Assembly (NCBI RefSeq): GCF_900109355.1
Contig: NZ_FOBF01000015.1
Coordinates: 62,001-126,000 of the forward strand
Reading direction: 5' to 3'
Length of the DNA: 64,000 bases
Origin: Nonomuraea pusilla
GTDB taxonomy: Bacteria; Actinomycetota; Actinomycetes; Streptosporangiales; Streptosporangiaceae
Shown here one piece after another: positions 17,780-26,779 of the stretch. Under the pieces are notes generated by a model. The model had not been told where the DNA came from. It worked only from the letters and a program-made list of their open reading frames with translations, and made no database searches. Each line of letters begins with the position of its first letter. The first letter of the stretch is position 1. The position numbers and the translations under genes are program-made.

Positions 17780-18750
17780 GGGGTCTCCTCCTTCGCCCTG
17801 ACGTGTACGCAGGCGGCGGCTCTGCGCTCGCCAGCGGGCCACAGCTCGACGTCGAGCGACGAGCACTCGTCCAGCGCCACCGGGCAGCGCGGGTGGAACG
17901 AGCAGCCGGTCGGCAGCGCCATCGGGTCGGGCGGGTCGCCGCCGAGACCCTTGGGCGCCATGCGCGAGACCGGGTCGCCGACCGTGGGGAACGCGGCGGC
18001 CAGCGCGCTGCTGTAGGGGTGCCTGGCGTCGCGGAACACCTCGTGGGAGGGTCCGTGCTCGACGACGCGTCCGGCGTACATGACGGCGAGCCGGTCGCAC
18101 ACGTCGGCGAGCACCGACAGGTCGTGGGAGATCATGATCAGGGAGATGCCGCGCTCGGCGACGAGGTCCTTGATCAGGGCCAGGACCTGGGCCTGCACCA
18201 TCACGTCGAGCGCCGTGGTGGGCTCGTCGGCGACGATGAGGCGGGGCGAGCAGGCGAGCGCCATGGCGATCATGACGCGCTGGCGCTGGCCGCCCGACAG
18301 CTCGTGCGGGTAGCTACGCGCGCGCCAGGCCGGCAGCCCGACCTGTTCGAGCAGTTCCGCCACCCGCTTGCGGGCGCCGTCTGGCTTGGCCAGGTCGTGC
18401 ACGAGCAGCGGTTCGGCGATCTGCTCGCCGATCCTGCGCACCGGGTTGAGCCCGTGCTGCGCGCCCTGGAAGACGATCGACGCCTCGGCCCAGCGCACCG
18501 CGCGCAGCCGCCCCCACTTCATGGCGAGGACGTCCTCGCCGTCGAGCAGGATCCTGCCGCCGACGCGGGCGTCCCTGGGCAGGAGCCGCAGCAGCGCCAT
18601 GGCGAGCGTGGACTTGCCCGACCCCGACTCGCCGGCGACCCCCAGCGCGGCGCCGGCGTCGAGCGACAGCGACACGCCGCGCACGGCCGGCACGTCGCCG
18701 GAGGCGATGCGGTAGGTGATGGAGACGTCGTCGAGTTCGAGCAGGCTCAT
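17776..18750 (-). CDS. Peptide-type ABC transporter ATPase, OppD/DppD-like
   Basis: A 324-residue ATPase with Walker A GESGSGKSTLA, Q-loop IVFQGAQHGLNP, signature LSGGQRQRVMIAMAL, Walker B LIVADEPTTALD, H-loop SHD, and a C-terminal oligopeptide domain with GCSFHPRC. The Q-loop ends QGAQHGLNP rather than the common QDP(M/F)xxLNP, a small divergence. ATG 18750 overlaps the preceding permease stop by 4 bp (ATGA). It is the cytosolic partner of the DppF-like protein. Confidence 0.9.
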   Translation of the reverse strand: MSLLELDDVSITYRIASGDVPAVRGVSLSLDAGAALGVAGESGSGKSTLAMALLRLLPRDARVGGRILLDGEDVLAMKWGRLRAVRWAEASIVFQGAQHGLNPVRRIGEQIAEPLLVHDLAKPDGARKRVAELLEQVGLPAWRARSYPHELSGGQRQRVMIAMALACSPRLIVADEPTTALDVMVQAQVLALIKDLVAERGISLIMISHDLSVLADVCDRLAVMYAGRVVEHGPSHEVFRDARHPYSSALAAAFPTVGDPVSRMAPKGLGGDPPDPMALPTGCSFHPRCPVALDECSSLDVELWPAGERRAAACVHVRAKEETP

Positions 18751-19631
18751 GCGCCCGCCTTCCTGAGCCGCGGGTTGAGCACGGCCTCCAGCGCCCGCCC
18801 CGCCACGGTGAACGCCATGACGACGGCGAGGATGCACAGGCCGGGGATGAGGATGTACCACCAGGCGCCCTCGGTGGCGGCGCCGTAGTCGTACGAGCCG
18901 CGCAGCATCGTCCCCCAGGAGGTCTTGTTGGCGCTGGCGCCGAGGAAGGCCAGCGTGGACTCCGTGACGATGGCGCTGGCCACCTCCAGCGTGGTGCTGG
19001 CGAGCAGCAGCGGCGCGACGTTCGGCAGGACGTGCCTGGTGGTGATGTGCCAGTGTCCGCCGCCGAGCGCCTTGGACCGCTCGATGTACGGCCTGGCCTC
19101 GACCGACAGCGTCTGCGCCCGGATGAGCCTGGCGGTGGACGGCCAGGTGGTGACGCCGATCGCCACGATGATGGTGAACGTGCTGCCGCCCAGGATGGCG
19201 GCCAGCACCAGCGCCGTCACCAGCGAGGGCAGCACGAGGAACCAGTCGGTGACACGCATGAGCGCGGCGCCGGCCCAGCCTCGGAAGTGCCCGGCGGCGA
19301 TGCCGACGACCATGCCGATCACGATGCTGAGCAGCGCGGCGAGGAACCCGATGAGCAGCGACGTGCGAGAGCCCCACCAGGCCATGAGCAGGATCGACCG
19401 GCCCGACTCGTCGGTGCCGAACGGCTCGTCGAGGCTGGGCGGCGCCCAGCGGGCGCCGGTGCCGGTCACCACGCTGGTCACGTTCTCGTCGATGAACAGC
19501 GGCGCGATCAGCGCCAGCACCACCGCGACGGCCAGCACCACGAGCCCTGCCATGCCGGCGCGCTGGCGGCGGAAGTCGGACCAGAAGCGGCCGAGCGCGA
19601 GCTTCCTGCGGTCCCAGGCGACGCTCGTCAT
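18747..19631 (-). CDS. Peptide-type ABC transporter permease, OppC/DppC-like
   Basis: A 294-residue membrane protein. It has an N-terminal OppC helix (AGLVVLAVAVVLALIAPLF), a periplasmic loop with DEPFGTDESGRS, typical of DppC, then about five helices with the EAA loop (RSKALGGGHWHITTRHVLPN). It forms the import channel with the OppB-like permease. The start overlaps the upstream permease stop by 4 bp. It would import di-/oligopeptides or another substrate of cluster C binding proteins, such as nickel, sugars or opines. Confidence 0.9.
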   Translation of the reverse strand: MTSVAWDRRKLALGRFWSDFRRQRAGMAGLVVLAVAVVLALIAPLFIDENVTSVVTGTGARWAPPSLDEPFGTDESGRSILLMAWWGSRTSLLIGFLAALLSIVIGMVVGIAAGHFRGWAGAALMRVTDWFLVLPSLVTALVLAAILGGSTFTIIVAIGVTTWPSTARLIRAQTLSVEARPYIERSKALGGGHWHITTRHVLPNVAPLLLASTTLEVASAIVTESTLAFLGASANKTSWGTMLRGSYDYGAATEGAWWYILIPGLCILAVVMAFTVAGRALEAVLNPRLRKAGA

Positions 19632-20689
19632 GCCGACCTCACCCTCGGGTCGAGCCAGTGGTACACCACGTCGGCCAGCGTGTTCATGATGATCACCGAC
19701 ACGGTGATCAGCATGAACGTGCCCTGCATGAGCGTGAAGTCAGGCACCCTGACCGCCTCGTAGAAGAGCTGCCCGAGGCCGGGCCAGCTGTAGATCGTCT
19801 CGACGGTGACCGCGCCGCCCACCACGAAGCCGATGCGCATGAAGACCAGCGTCACCGTGGGCAGCAGCGCGTTCGGCACCGCGTGGCGGCGGCGCACCTC
19901 GTCGTCGCGCAGGCCCTTGGCGCGGGCGGTGGTCACGTAGTCCTGCCCGACCTCCTCCAGCAGCGACGAACGCATGACCAGCAGGTACTGCGCGTAGACG
20001 ACCGCGACGAGGGTCAGGCACGGCAGCACCATGTGCATGCCGACGTCGAGGAGGTACGCGAAGCCGTCGGGGGCGTCCACGCTCTCGATGCCGCGGGTCG
20101 GGAACAGGCCGGGGATCGGCCCGATGCCGACGCCGAACACCATGAGCAGGAGCAGGCCGAGCCAGAATGTCGGCACCGACCACAGCACGAGCGACAGGCC
20201 GGTGGAGAACCGGTCGAACCGGCTGCCGCGCCGCCAGCCGGCCCGCGTGCCCTGCCAGATGCCGAGGCTGACGGCGATGATCAGGCCGGTGCCCGCGAGC
20301 AGCAAGGTCGGGCCGAACCGCTCGCCGATCAGGTCGAGCACCGGCCGCTTGTACTCGTACGAGGTGCCGAGGTCGAGCCGCAGCGTGGCGCCGACGAAGT
20401 CGACGAACTGGTCGATCAGCGGCTTGTCCAGGCCCAGCCGGTGCCGTTCCAGGTCGAGCTGCGCGGGCGTCATGTTGCGGCCCTGCGCCAGGTTGCGTAC
20501 GGGATCGCCGGGCAGCAACCGGAAGACGAAGAACGTGCCAACGATCACCATGGCGATGCTGAACAGCGCCCCGCCGGCCTTCGACAGCGCGTAACGCAGC
20601 GTGCCGTGGCCGGAGGGGCGCTCCTCGTCGCGCCCGGCGGGGCCCGCCGCCTGGACGGCGGGCTCCGCTGCGTCGAGCGGTGCTGTCAT
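19628..20689 (-). CDS. Peptide-type ABC transporter permease, OppB/DppB-like
   Basis: A 353-residue membrane protein. The DppB start is seen in VGTFFVFRLLPGDPV, and the EAA loop reads TTARAKGLRDDEVRRRHAVPN. It has an unusual N-terminal extension of about 35 polar residues before the first helix. ATG 20689 overlaps the binding-protein stop by 4 bp. It pairs with the DppC-like permease as the transmembrane channel. Confidence 0.9.
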   Translation of the reverse strand: MTAPLDAAEPAVQAAGPAGRDEERPSGHGTLRYALSKAGGALFSIAMVIVGTFFVFRLLPGDPVRNLAQGRNMTPAQLDLERHRLGLDKPLIDQFVDFVGATLRLDLGTSYEYKRPVLDLIGERFGPTLLLAGTGLIIAVSLGIWQGTRAGWRRGSRFDRFSTGLSLVLWSVPTFWLGLLLLMVFGVGIGPIPGLFPTRGIESVDAPDGFAYLLDVGMHMVLPCLTLVAVVYAQYLLVMRSSLLEEVGQDYVTTARAKGLRDDEVRRRHAVPNALLPTVTLVFMRIGFVVGGAVTVETIYSWPGLGQLFYEAVRVPDFTLMQGTFMLITVSVIIMNTLADVVYHWLDPRVRSA

Positions 20690-22497
20690 TCGCGCTCGTC
20701 CGCGGCGCCCTTGCGCCGCCTGGTCAGGAAGAAGGCGGCCAGACCCACGACCACCACGCCGCCGACCACTCCGGCGATGAGGCCGGTGTTGGAGCCGCCG
20801 TCGCCGCCGGAGCCGCCGGCGGAGGAGGCCACGACGTCCACGGTGTAGAACGGCCAGTAGCCGCTGCCGCCGTACAGCAGGCCCTTGTCCTCGGGGATCG
20901 GGGTGATGCTGGTGATCCGGTCCTTGCGGTAGCCCTCCAGGTCGTTGGTGTAGTAGAGGGCGATGACGGGGGCGTCGGTGTAGAGCTGCTCCTGCATCTT
21001 CTTGATGAGCTCGGCGCGCTTGGGCCGGTCGAGCTCCTTGAGCTGCTCCTGGTAGAGCTTCTCGTAGGTCTCGTTGCAGTAGAACGACTCGGTGCCGCCG
21101 CCCTCGCCGGCCGCGTTCGGCCTGCGGCTGCACAGGTGCGTGGCGAGCACCTCCTCGGGGTCGGGGTTGACCGACCAGCCGCTGATCGCGATGTCGAACA
21201 GCGCGGTGACGCCCGTCTCCTCGGTGAACTTGCTGGAGTCGAGCTTCTTGGTGGTCAGCGTGACGCCGATCTCCTTGAAGAAGCCGGTCAGGTACTCGGC
21301 GAGCTTGTCCTCGATCGGGGTGTCGGTGTGGATGCTGAAGCGGAACTCCAGCTTGCGCTTGCCGTCGGGCGTCGTGCGGACGCCGTCGGAGCCCTTCTTG
21401 TAGCCGGCGTCGTCGAGGATCTGGTTGGCCTTGGCGGGGTCGTAGCCGACCTTCTCGTCGCCGGTGGCCTCCCAGAAGAAGTCCTTGAACATCGGCGGGA
21501 TGATCGAGCCGTCGGCGGGCTTGGCCAGGCCGTTCTGCACCTCGGCGACGATCTTCTGCTTGTCGATGGCGTAGTGGAGCGCCTGGCGGACCTTCGGGTC
21601 CTTCAGCGCGGGGTGGCCGTCGCCGATCGGCTTGTCGTCACTGGTGGTGGCGCCGTGGTTGATCTGCAGGTACGCGGCGCGGCGGCCCTGGGTGTTCCAG
21701 GCGACGATGTTCGGGTCGTTCTGGATCGACTGGAACTCCGGCGGGTTGAGCCGGCCGATCAGGTCGATGTCGCCCTTCTTCAGACCGGCGATGGCGGCCT
21801 GCGGGTTGTCGTAGAAGATGACCTGCAGCTCGTCGATCTTCGGCTTGCCCCGCCAGTAGTTCGGGTTGGCCTGCAGCTTGACGTACTGGTCCTTCTTGTG
21901 CTCGACCGCGATGTACGGGCCGCTGCTGACGGTCGGGTACTTCTCGGCGTCGTAGTTGGCCATGTCGGTCACGCTCTCCCAGACATGCTTCGGCATGATC
22001 GGGATCGGGTTGTCGAGCATGGACGCCTGCGGGGACTTGAGCTTGATCGTCAGGTCCTGGCCGGAGGCGGTGACGCTCTCGAAGTTCTCCACGACGGGGC
22101 CGTTGGCGGTCTTGGCCGCCTCGTCCGTCATGATCTTGTTGAAGGTCCAGGCGGCGTCGTCGGCCGTGACGGGCTGCCCGTCGGACCACTTCGCGCTACG
22201 GATCTTGAAGGTCCACGTGAGCCCGTCGGGCGAGGTGGTCCAGGACTCCGCCAGGTCGGGGCTCGGCTGCAGCGTCTTCACGTCGGGGACCGTGAGGAAG
22301 CCGTACATCCAGCGGTGGATCTGGGTCGAGACGACCCGGACCGCCAGGAACGGGTTCATGGAGTCCACCGCCTGGGTGGCGCCGACCCGGAGGACCTTCT
22401 TCCCCGCCGCCGGTTCCTGCGCCAGGGCCGCTGGAGCCTGACCCGCGACTAAGACTGCTATGCCCAGCGCAGCCAGGCGCGCGAACCATTTCCTCAT
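20686..22497 (-). CDS. Solute-binding protein of the peptide ABC importer, C-terminally membrane-anchored
   Basis: A 603-residue SBP_bac_5 family protein, first gene of the operon. The signal peptide (residues 1-26, ending PAALA) lacks a lipobox cysteine. The binding domain follows (DSMNPFLAVRVVS, KIRSAKWSDGQPVTADDAAW). A Gly/Ser linker near 560-575 leads to a single hydrophobic helix (GLIAGVVGGVVVVGLAAFF) followed by LTRRRKG, a stop-transfer sequence. So the receptor is tethered by its C-terminus instead of by lipid. GAGG sits 5 bases before ATG 22497. Ligands could be peptides or other cluster C solutes. Confidence 0.88.
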   Translation of the reverse strand: MRKWFARLAALGIAVLVAGQAPAALAQEPAAGKKVLRVGATQAVDSMNPFLAVRVVSTQIHRWMYGFLTVPDVKTLQPSPDLAESWTTSPDGLTWTFKIRSAKWSDGQPVTADDAAWTFNKIMTDEAAKTANGPVVENFESVTASGQDLTIKLKSPQASMLDNPIPIMPKHVWESVTDMANYDAEKYPTVSSGPYIAVEHKKDQYVKLQANPNYWRGKPKIDELQVIFYDNPQAAIAGLKKGDIDLIGRLNPPEFQSIQNDPNIVAWNTQGRRAAYLQINHGATTSDDKPIGDGHPALKDPKVRQALHYAIDKQKIVAEVQNGLAKPADGSIIPPMFKDFFWEATGDEKVGYDPAKANQILDDAGYKKGSDGVRTTPDGKRKLEFRFSIHTDTPIEDKLAEYLTGFFKEIGVTLTTKKLDSSKFTEETGVTALFDIAISGWSVNPDPEEVLATHLCSRRPNAAGEGGGTESFYCNETYEKLYQEQLKELDRPKRAELIKKMQEQLYTDAPVIALYYTNDLEGYRKDRITSITPIPEDKGLLYGGSGYWPFYTVDVVASSAGGSGGDGGSNTGLIAGVVGGVVVVGLAAFFLTRRRKGAADERE

Positions 22498-22644
22498 ATG
22501 TGCCTCACCTTCAGGCGGGGGGTTCCTGTGTAGAAGAAGGCACACCATAGGGAGTCGGCATGTCAACGAGGTGCGGAAAATTGTTTCATCTTCGTTTCTT
22601 TGGGCGGTGTAAATTTTCAGTACCCTTGGCGCTAGCGTGATCCG

Positions 22645-23010
22645 GTGCCCCGCCTGCCCGTCGCGCTCGCCGCCGCCCTCACCGTGGCGCTCGGCCTCGC
22701 CGTCCGCGTCGCCTTCGACGGCCCGTTCGCCAAGTACGCGGGCGACGCGCTCTACACGGTACTGATCTACGCGTTGATCCTCCTCGCCAGGCCCGCCACC
22801 CGCCCCTGGGTCACGGCGCTCGCGGCGACGGCCCTGAGCTGGGCCATCGAGTTCGCCCAGCTCGGCGACATCCCCGCGGTGCTGCGGCCGGTGCTCGGCA
22901 GCACCTTCAACCCGCCCGACCTGTTCTGGTACGCCGCCGGCGCCGCCGCCGCGGCGGCCGTCCACGCGCTCGCGCGGCCCGGCAGGCTTACCCCCGCCAG
23001 GCCCGGATAG
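22645..23010 (+). CDS. DUF2809-family small membrane protein
   Basis: A 121-residue protein with about four hydrophobic helices. The motifs WAIEFAQ and FNPPDLFWYAAG match the DUF2809 family, whose function is unknown. GTG 22645 is 6 bases after TAGCGT (22633-22638), so translation may be leaderless. It is divergent from the ABC importer across 147 bp of unusually A+T-rich DNA for this genome. No function can be assigned. Confidence 0.72.
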   Translation: MPRLPVALAAALTVALGLAVRVAFDGPFAKYAGDALYTVLIYALILLARPATRPWVTALAATALSWAIEFAQLGDIPAVLRPVLGSTFNPPDLFWYAAGAAAAAAVHALARPGRLTPARPG

Positions 23011-23043
23011 GGGGAGGGAACACCGACTCCGAAGGGGGTTCCC

Positions 23044-23589
23044 ATGATGGAAGGCAAGACGATCGCGTTCCTCGTCGCTCCCGAAGGGACCGAGCAGGTG
23101 GAGCTCACCGAGCCGTGGAAGGCGGTCAAGCAGGCGGGCGCCACGCCGAAGCTGATCTCCACCGACTCCGGGCGCGTCCAGGCGTTCAACCACCTGGACA
23201 AGGGCGACAAGTTCGCCGTGGACGCCACGGTGGACGACGTCTCCCCTGACGACTTCCAGGGGCTGGTCCTGCCGGGCGGCGTCGCCAACCCCGACTTCCT
23301 GCGCACGGTGCCGCAGGCGGTGCGTTTCGTCCGCGGCTTCTTCGACGCCGGCAAGCCGGTCGCCGTCATCTGCCACGGCCCGTGGACGCTCGTCGAGGCG
23401 GACGTCGTCCGGGGGCGTACCGTGACGTCCTGGCCGAGCCTGCGGACCGACCTGCGCAACGCCGGCGCGACATGGGTGGACAAGGAGGTCGTGGTCTGCA
23501 CGGAGGGCCCGAACACGCTGGTCAGCAGCCGCAAGCCGGACGACCTGAAGGCCTTCTGCCAGGCCACGGTCGACGCCTTCGCCGCATAG
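23044..23589 (+). CDS. DJ-1/PfpI-family protein (YhbO/YraA-type)
   Basis: A 181-residue protein. The nucleophile elbow is AVICHGPWTL with C110-H111, and an acidic residue near E14-E17 lies in the conserved APEGTEQVEL segment. Relatives are stress proteins reported to act as glyoxalase III/deglycases or intracellular peptidases. ATG 23044 or 23047 is possible; GGGGG lies upstream. It stands alone between the DUF2809 and permease genes. The exact activity is not predictable. Confidence 0.85.
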   Translation: MMEGKTIAFLVAPEGTEQVELTEPWKAVKQAGATPKLISTDSGRVQAFNHLDKGDKFAVDATVDDVSPDDFQGLVLPGGVANPDFLRTVPQAVRFVRGFFDAGKPVAVICHGPWTLVEADVVRGRTVTSWPSLRTDLRNAGATWVDKEVVVCTEGPNTLVSSRKPDDLKAFCQATVDAFAA

Positions 23590-23690
23590 GGTTCGCGCAG
23601 GTGGGCGCCCCGGACGTGCGCGCCGGGGCGCCCACGTCCCGCTTGACGAGATCGAAACCGACCCGTAACGCCTTGTCGCCCGGAAGGAAA

Positions 23691-23708
23691 TGGTCTAGAC
23701 GTAGACCA
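23691..23708. promoter_or_regulatory. Inverted repeat TGGTCTA-GACG-TAGACCA, GntR/DasR-like operator
   Basis: Perfect 7-bp arms (23691-23697 and 23702-23708) around GACG, 36 bp before the amino-acid permease. The first ten bases, TGGTCTAGAC, equal most of the Streptomyces DasR element TGGTCTAGACCA, but the right half is shifted by 6 bases, so a different GntR-type regulator could bind. The regulator gene is not in the window. Confidence 0.5.
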
Positions 23709-23743
23709 AATAGAGCGTCCTCCACGCCCCCCAGGGAGACCTC

Positions 23744-25285
23744 ATGACCACCGACGAGGATTCCAGGCGTCTCGCCGAGCTCGGCTACAAGCAGGAGCTG
23801 GCCAGGACCTGGAGCGGTTTCTCCAACTTCGCGATCTCCTTCTCCATCATCTCGATCCTGGCCGGCTGCTTCACGACGTTCGGGCAGGCATGGAACAACG
23901 GCGGCCCCATCGCCATCTCCTGGGGCTGGCCGGTCATCTCGGCCTTCATCCTGATCATCGGTTTCTGCATGTCGGAGCTGGTGTCGGCGTACCCGACGGC
24001 CGGCGGCATCTACTGGTGGGCCGCCAAGCTCGGCAAGCCGATCCACGGCTGGTTCACCGGCTGGCTCAACCTCATCGGGCTCATCGCCGTCACCGCCTCG
24101 GTGGACTACGGCTGCGCCACCTTCCTCAACATCACCATCAACCGGCTCACCGGCGGGGCCTGGGAGGCCACGCTCCCGCAGGCGTTCCTGCTCTTCGTGA
24201 TCATCCTCGTCCTGCACGCGCTGATCAACATCTACAGCCACAGGCTCATCTCGCTGCTGCAGAACGTCTCCGTCTGGTGGCACGTCGCGGGCGCCGCGAT
24301 CGTGATCGCCATCCTCGTCTTCGCGCCCTCCGACCACCAGAGCGTCGGCTTCGTCTTCACCGAGACGATCAACAACTCGGGCTTCGGCGACGGCGACCAG
24401 GGCCTGCCGTTCTGGCTGTACGTACTGCCGCTCGGCTTCCTGCTCACCCAGTACACGATCACCGGCTTCGACGCCTGCGCCCACGTCTCGGAGGAGACGC
24501 ACGGCGCGGCCAGGACCGCCGCCCGCGGCCTGTGGCAGTCGATCTTCTACTCGGCGATCGGCGGGTGGGTCCTGCTCCTGTCGTTCCTGTTCGCCGCCAC
24601 CCACGTCGACGAGATCAACAAGCAGGGCGGGTTCGTCGGCGCCATCTTCGACACCGCGCTGTCCGCGCCGCTCGCCACCGCGATCTTCGCGATCTCCACG
24701 ATCGGGCAGTTCTTCTGCGGGATGAGCTGCGTCACCTCGATGTCGCGCATGACGTACGCGTTCTCGCGCGACGGCGCCGTGCCCGGCTGGCGGCTGTGGT
24801 CGAAGGTGGACCGCAACCGCACCCCCGTCTGGGCCATCCTCGGCGGCTGCGTCGTGGCCGCCCTGATCACCCTGCCCGCCCTGTACGCCCCCGCGGGCAC
24901 CGAGACGCCGGTCGCGTTCTACGCCGTCGTGTCGATCGCCGTCATCGGGCTCTACCTGGCGTTCCTCATCCCGATCTGGCTGCGGCTGCGCATGGGCGAC
25001 GCGTTCAAGCCCGGCCCGTGGACGCTCGGGAGCAAGTACAAGGCGCTGTGCTGGATCGCCTGCGTCGAGATCGTCGTCGTGTCGATCTACTTCGTCATGC
25101 CGTTCTCCCCCGCCGGGGTGCCCGGCGACGCCGGCTTCACCTGGACGTCCGTGAACTACGCGCCGATCGCCGTCGGCGTGGTGCTCATCGGCATCGCCCT
25201 GTGGTGGAGCCTGTCGGCGAAGAACTGGTTCACCGGCCCCCGCCGCACCATCGACGAGGAGGTGCCGGCCTCCGAACCGCGGTAG
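23744..25285 (+). CDS. APC-superfamily amino acid permease (ACT family)
   Basis: A 513-residue permease with about 12 helices. The N-terminal LGYKQELARTWSGFSNFAIS and helix 1 SFSIISILAGCF are typical of the amino acid/choline transporter branch that includes GABA permease-like proteins. The helix 6 segment FDACAHVSEETHGAARTAARG is also conserved. GGGAG lies before ATG 23744. The operator-like palindrome upstream suggests regulated expression. The substrate could be GABA, choline or another amino acid; the sequence does not decide. Confidence 0.88.
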   Translation: MTTDEDSRRLAELGYKQELARTWSGFSNFAISFSIISILAGCFTTFGQAWNNGGPIAISWGWPVISAFILIIGFCMSELVSAYPTAGGIYWWAAKLGKPIHGWFTGWLNLIGLIAVTASVDYGCATFLNITINRLTGGAWEATLPQAFLLFVIILVLHALINIYSHRLISLLQNVSVWWHVAGAAIVIAILVFAPSDHQSVGFVFTETINNSGFGDGDQGLPFWLYVLPLGFLLTQYTITGFDACAHVSEETHGAARTAARGLWQSIFYSAIGGWVLLLSFLFAATHVDEINKQGGFVGAIFDTALSAPLATAIFAISTIGQFFCGMSCVTSMSRMTYAFSRDGAVPGWRLWSKVDRNRTPVWAILGGCVVAALITLPALYAPAGTETPVAFYAVVSIAVIGLYLAFLIPIWLRLRMGDAFKPGPWTLGSKYKALCWIACVEIVVVSIYFVMPFSPAGVPGDAGFTWTSVNYAPIAVGVVLIGIALWWSLSAKNWFTGPRRTIDEEVPASEPR

Positions 25286-25292
25286 CGATCAC

Positions 25293-25329
25293 GGCGAGGG
25301 GGCGCGGCACGTCGCCGCACCCCCTCGCC
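25293..25329. terminator. Strong bidirectional terminator hairpin
   Basis: Arms 25293-25308 and 25314-25329 pair over 10 bp (GGCGAGGGGG/CCCCCTCGCC), a single mismatch and 5 more bp (GCGGC/GCCGC), with loop ACGTC. It sits exactly between the stops of the convergent permease (25285) and lipB (25333). Confidence 0.75.
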
Positions 25330-25332
25330 GGC

Positions 25333-25974
25333 TCAGGACGCCTCGAAGGCGGCGGCCACCGCCGTGCGGACCTCGTCCATCGACGGCGTCGCCCCGCCCA
25401 GCTCGCGCTTGAGCGAGGTCATGTCGACGTCGGGCATGCCGCACGCGACCGCCCAGTTCCACGGGTCGAGATCACCGTCGACGTTGAGCGCGAAGCCGTG
25501 GCTGGTGACGCCGCGGCTCTGCCGCATGCCGATCGAGATGATCTTCCTGCCGGTCTCGACCGTCCACACGCCCGTCAGCAGCTCGGACCCCGGCGGCGTG
25601 TCGCGGCGCTCCGCCGGCAGGCCCAGCTTGCCGAGCGCCTCCACCAGGCGCAGCTCCACCTCGCGGACGTAGTCGACGATGCCCTGGTCCTCCGCCAGCT
25701 TGACCACCAGGTAGCCGACGAGCTGCCCCGGGCCGTGGTAGGTGAGCTGGCCGCCGCGCCCGGTCTCCACCACCGGGATGCCGCGCGACGGGTCGGGCAG
25801 GTGCGACATCGGCGTGCGGCGCCCGATCGTGTAGACCGACGGGTGGCTGAGCAGCCACAGCGTGTCGGGTCGCGCGTCGGCCTGGCGCTGCGCGACGAGG
25901 TCGTTCATGCGCTCCATCGCCTCGTCGTACGCGACGAGGTCGTCCTGGATCAGTGTCAGCGGCCTTGCCCTCAT
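25333..25974 (-). CDS. lipB: Octanoyl-[acyl carrier protein]:protein N-octanoyltransferase (lipoyl transferase)
   Basis: A 213-residue LipB. It transfers octanoyl from ACP to the lipoyl domains of E2 and GcvH proteins, the first step of lipoate assembly. The conserved GRGGQLTYHGPGQLVGY (residues 72-88), lysine K144 in GRKIISIG and cysteine C178 in ACGMPDVD are the catalytic dyad, spaced as in Mycobacterium LipB. The lipA gene that usually follows is not in this window, so lipB is separated here. ATG 25974. Confidence 0.93.
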   Translation of the reverse strand: MRARPLTLIQDDLVAYDEAMERMNDLVAQRQADARPDTLWLLSHPSVYTIGRRTPMSHLPDPSRGIPVVETGRGGQLTYHGPGQLVGYLVVKLAEDQGIVDYVREVELRLVEALGKLGLPAERRDTPPGSELLTGVWTVETGRKIISIGMRQSRGVTSHGFALNVDGDLDPWNWAVACGMPDVDMTSLKRELGGATPSMDEVRTAVAAAFEAS

Positions 25975-26019
25975 CCTTCGAGGATAAGGCGGCCGCCGAC
26001 ACGCCCGGGCGCGGGGAGG

Positions 26020-26211
26020 TCAGGAGGTGCGGTAGCCCTTCGGCGCCTCCGGCATCAGGACCCACAGGACGACGTAGACGACCCACATCGGGCCGGGGAA
26101 GAGCGACAGGATCAGCCACAGGATGCGGGCGAGGGTGGGCGGCAGCCCCCACTTGTCCGCCAGGCCGCCGCAGACGCCTGCCAGGATCCGGTGCTCTCGT
26201 GAGCGGTACAT
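26020..26211 (-). CDS. PspC-domain small membrane protein
   Basis: A 63-residue protein. YRSREHRILAGVCGGLADKWG and the hydrophobic helix LFPGPMWVVYVVLWVLMP match the PspC domain, which in phage-shock systems senses membrane stress. Only the PspC domain is present, with no HTH or kinase domain. ATG 26211 is chosen because GGAGGG is 5 bases upstream; a longer in-frame extension to 26250 lacks support. No pspA is nearby. Confidence 0.82.
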   Translation of the reverse strand: MYRSREHRILAGVCGGLADKWGLPPTLARILWLILSLFPGPMWVVYVVLWVLMPEAPKGYRTS

Positions 26212-26272
26212 GGTGTCCCTCCGTGTTCGTGACCTGTAAGGAGAACGCACGGCCGGTCGCCGGTTTCTCCCC

Positions 26273-26779
26273 TCAGCGACCCTGAGAAAACCCCGACAGG
26301 GTCAGCCACTCCTGCGCGAGAGCCAGATGTTCCCTGGTCAGACCGTGCTCCGGGTCGACGCGGACGAGCAGGAAGTCCGCCAGACCCCGATGGACCCTGA
26401 GATACTCCTCGTCCTCCGTCCACACCTGGTCGTCGAACCACACGAAAGGCCGCCGCCCCGCGTACGCCGCCACGCTCGGCGTCTTCGCGGCCTCGCCGTG
26501 CTCGCTCGACCGCCTGCGCTCCATCGGGACGACCGGCAGCCTGGGCAGCCCGAGCCGCGGGGAGATCCACTCGTTGGCGTGGTGCTGCCAGGTGGTGGCC
26601 CACGCCAGTTCCGCGCCGGTCGCGAGCGCGAGGTCGAGCAGCCGGGTGCCGTGCGCGGGATTGAGATGCACGGTGTACGTGACGGCCCCCAGCGTGCACC
26701 GGTACCGGCGGAAGTCGGGGGCCGGCCTGCCCATCGGGTTGAGCACGCCGTCGACGTCCACCAGCAGCAGGGGCCTCAC
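26273..26779 (-). CDS. HAD-like hydrolase-related protein of unknown function
   Basis: A 168-residue protein starting LLLVDVDGVLNP, which matches HAD motif I (DVDGVLN). WATTWQHHANEWI and VWFDDQVW could be later HAD motifs. Such proteins are common in actinobacteria and have unknown substrates. GTG 26779 overlaps the end of the AraC gene by 4 bp, so it is translated with it. No specific role can be stated. Confidence 0.72.
   Translation of the reverse strand: MRPLLLVDVDGVLNPMGRPAPDFRRYRCTLGAVTYTVHLNPAHGTRLLDLALATGAELAWATTWQHHANEWISPRLGLPRLPVVPMERRRSSEHGEAAKTPSVAAYAGRRPFVWFDDQVWTEDEEYLRVHRGLADFLLVRVDPEHGLTREHLALAQEWLTLSGFSQGR

Noticed and set aside
20680..22452. A long plus-strand frame antisense to the binding-protein gene
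   Set aside because: It mirrors the codon bias of the real gene, has low-complexity Leu/Val/Gly/Asp composition and no domain; such antisense frames are usual at this G+C content.
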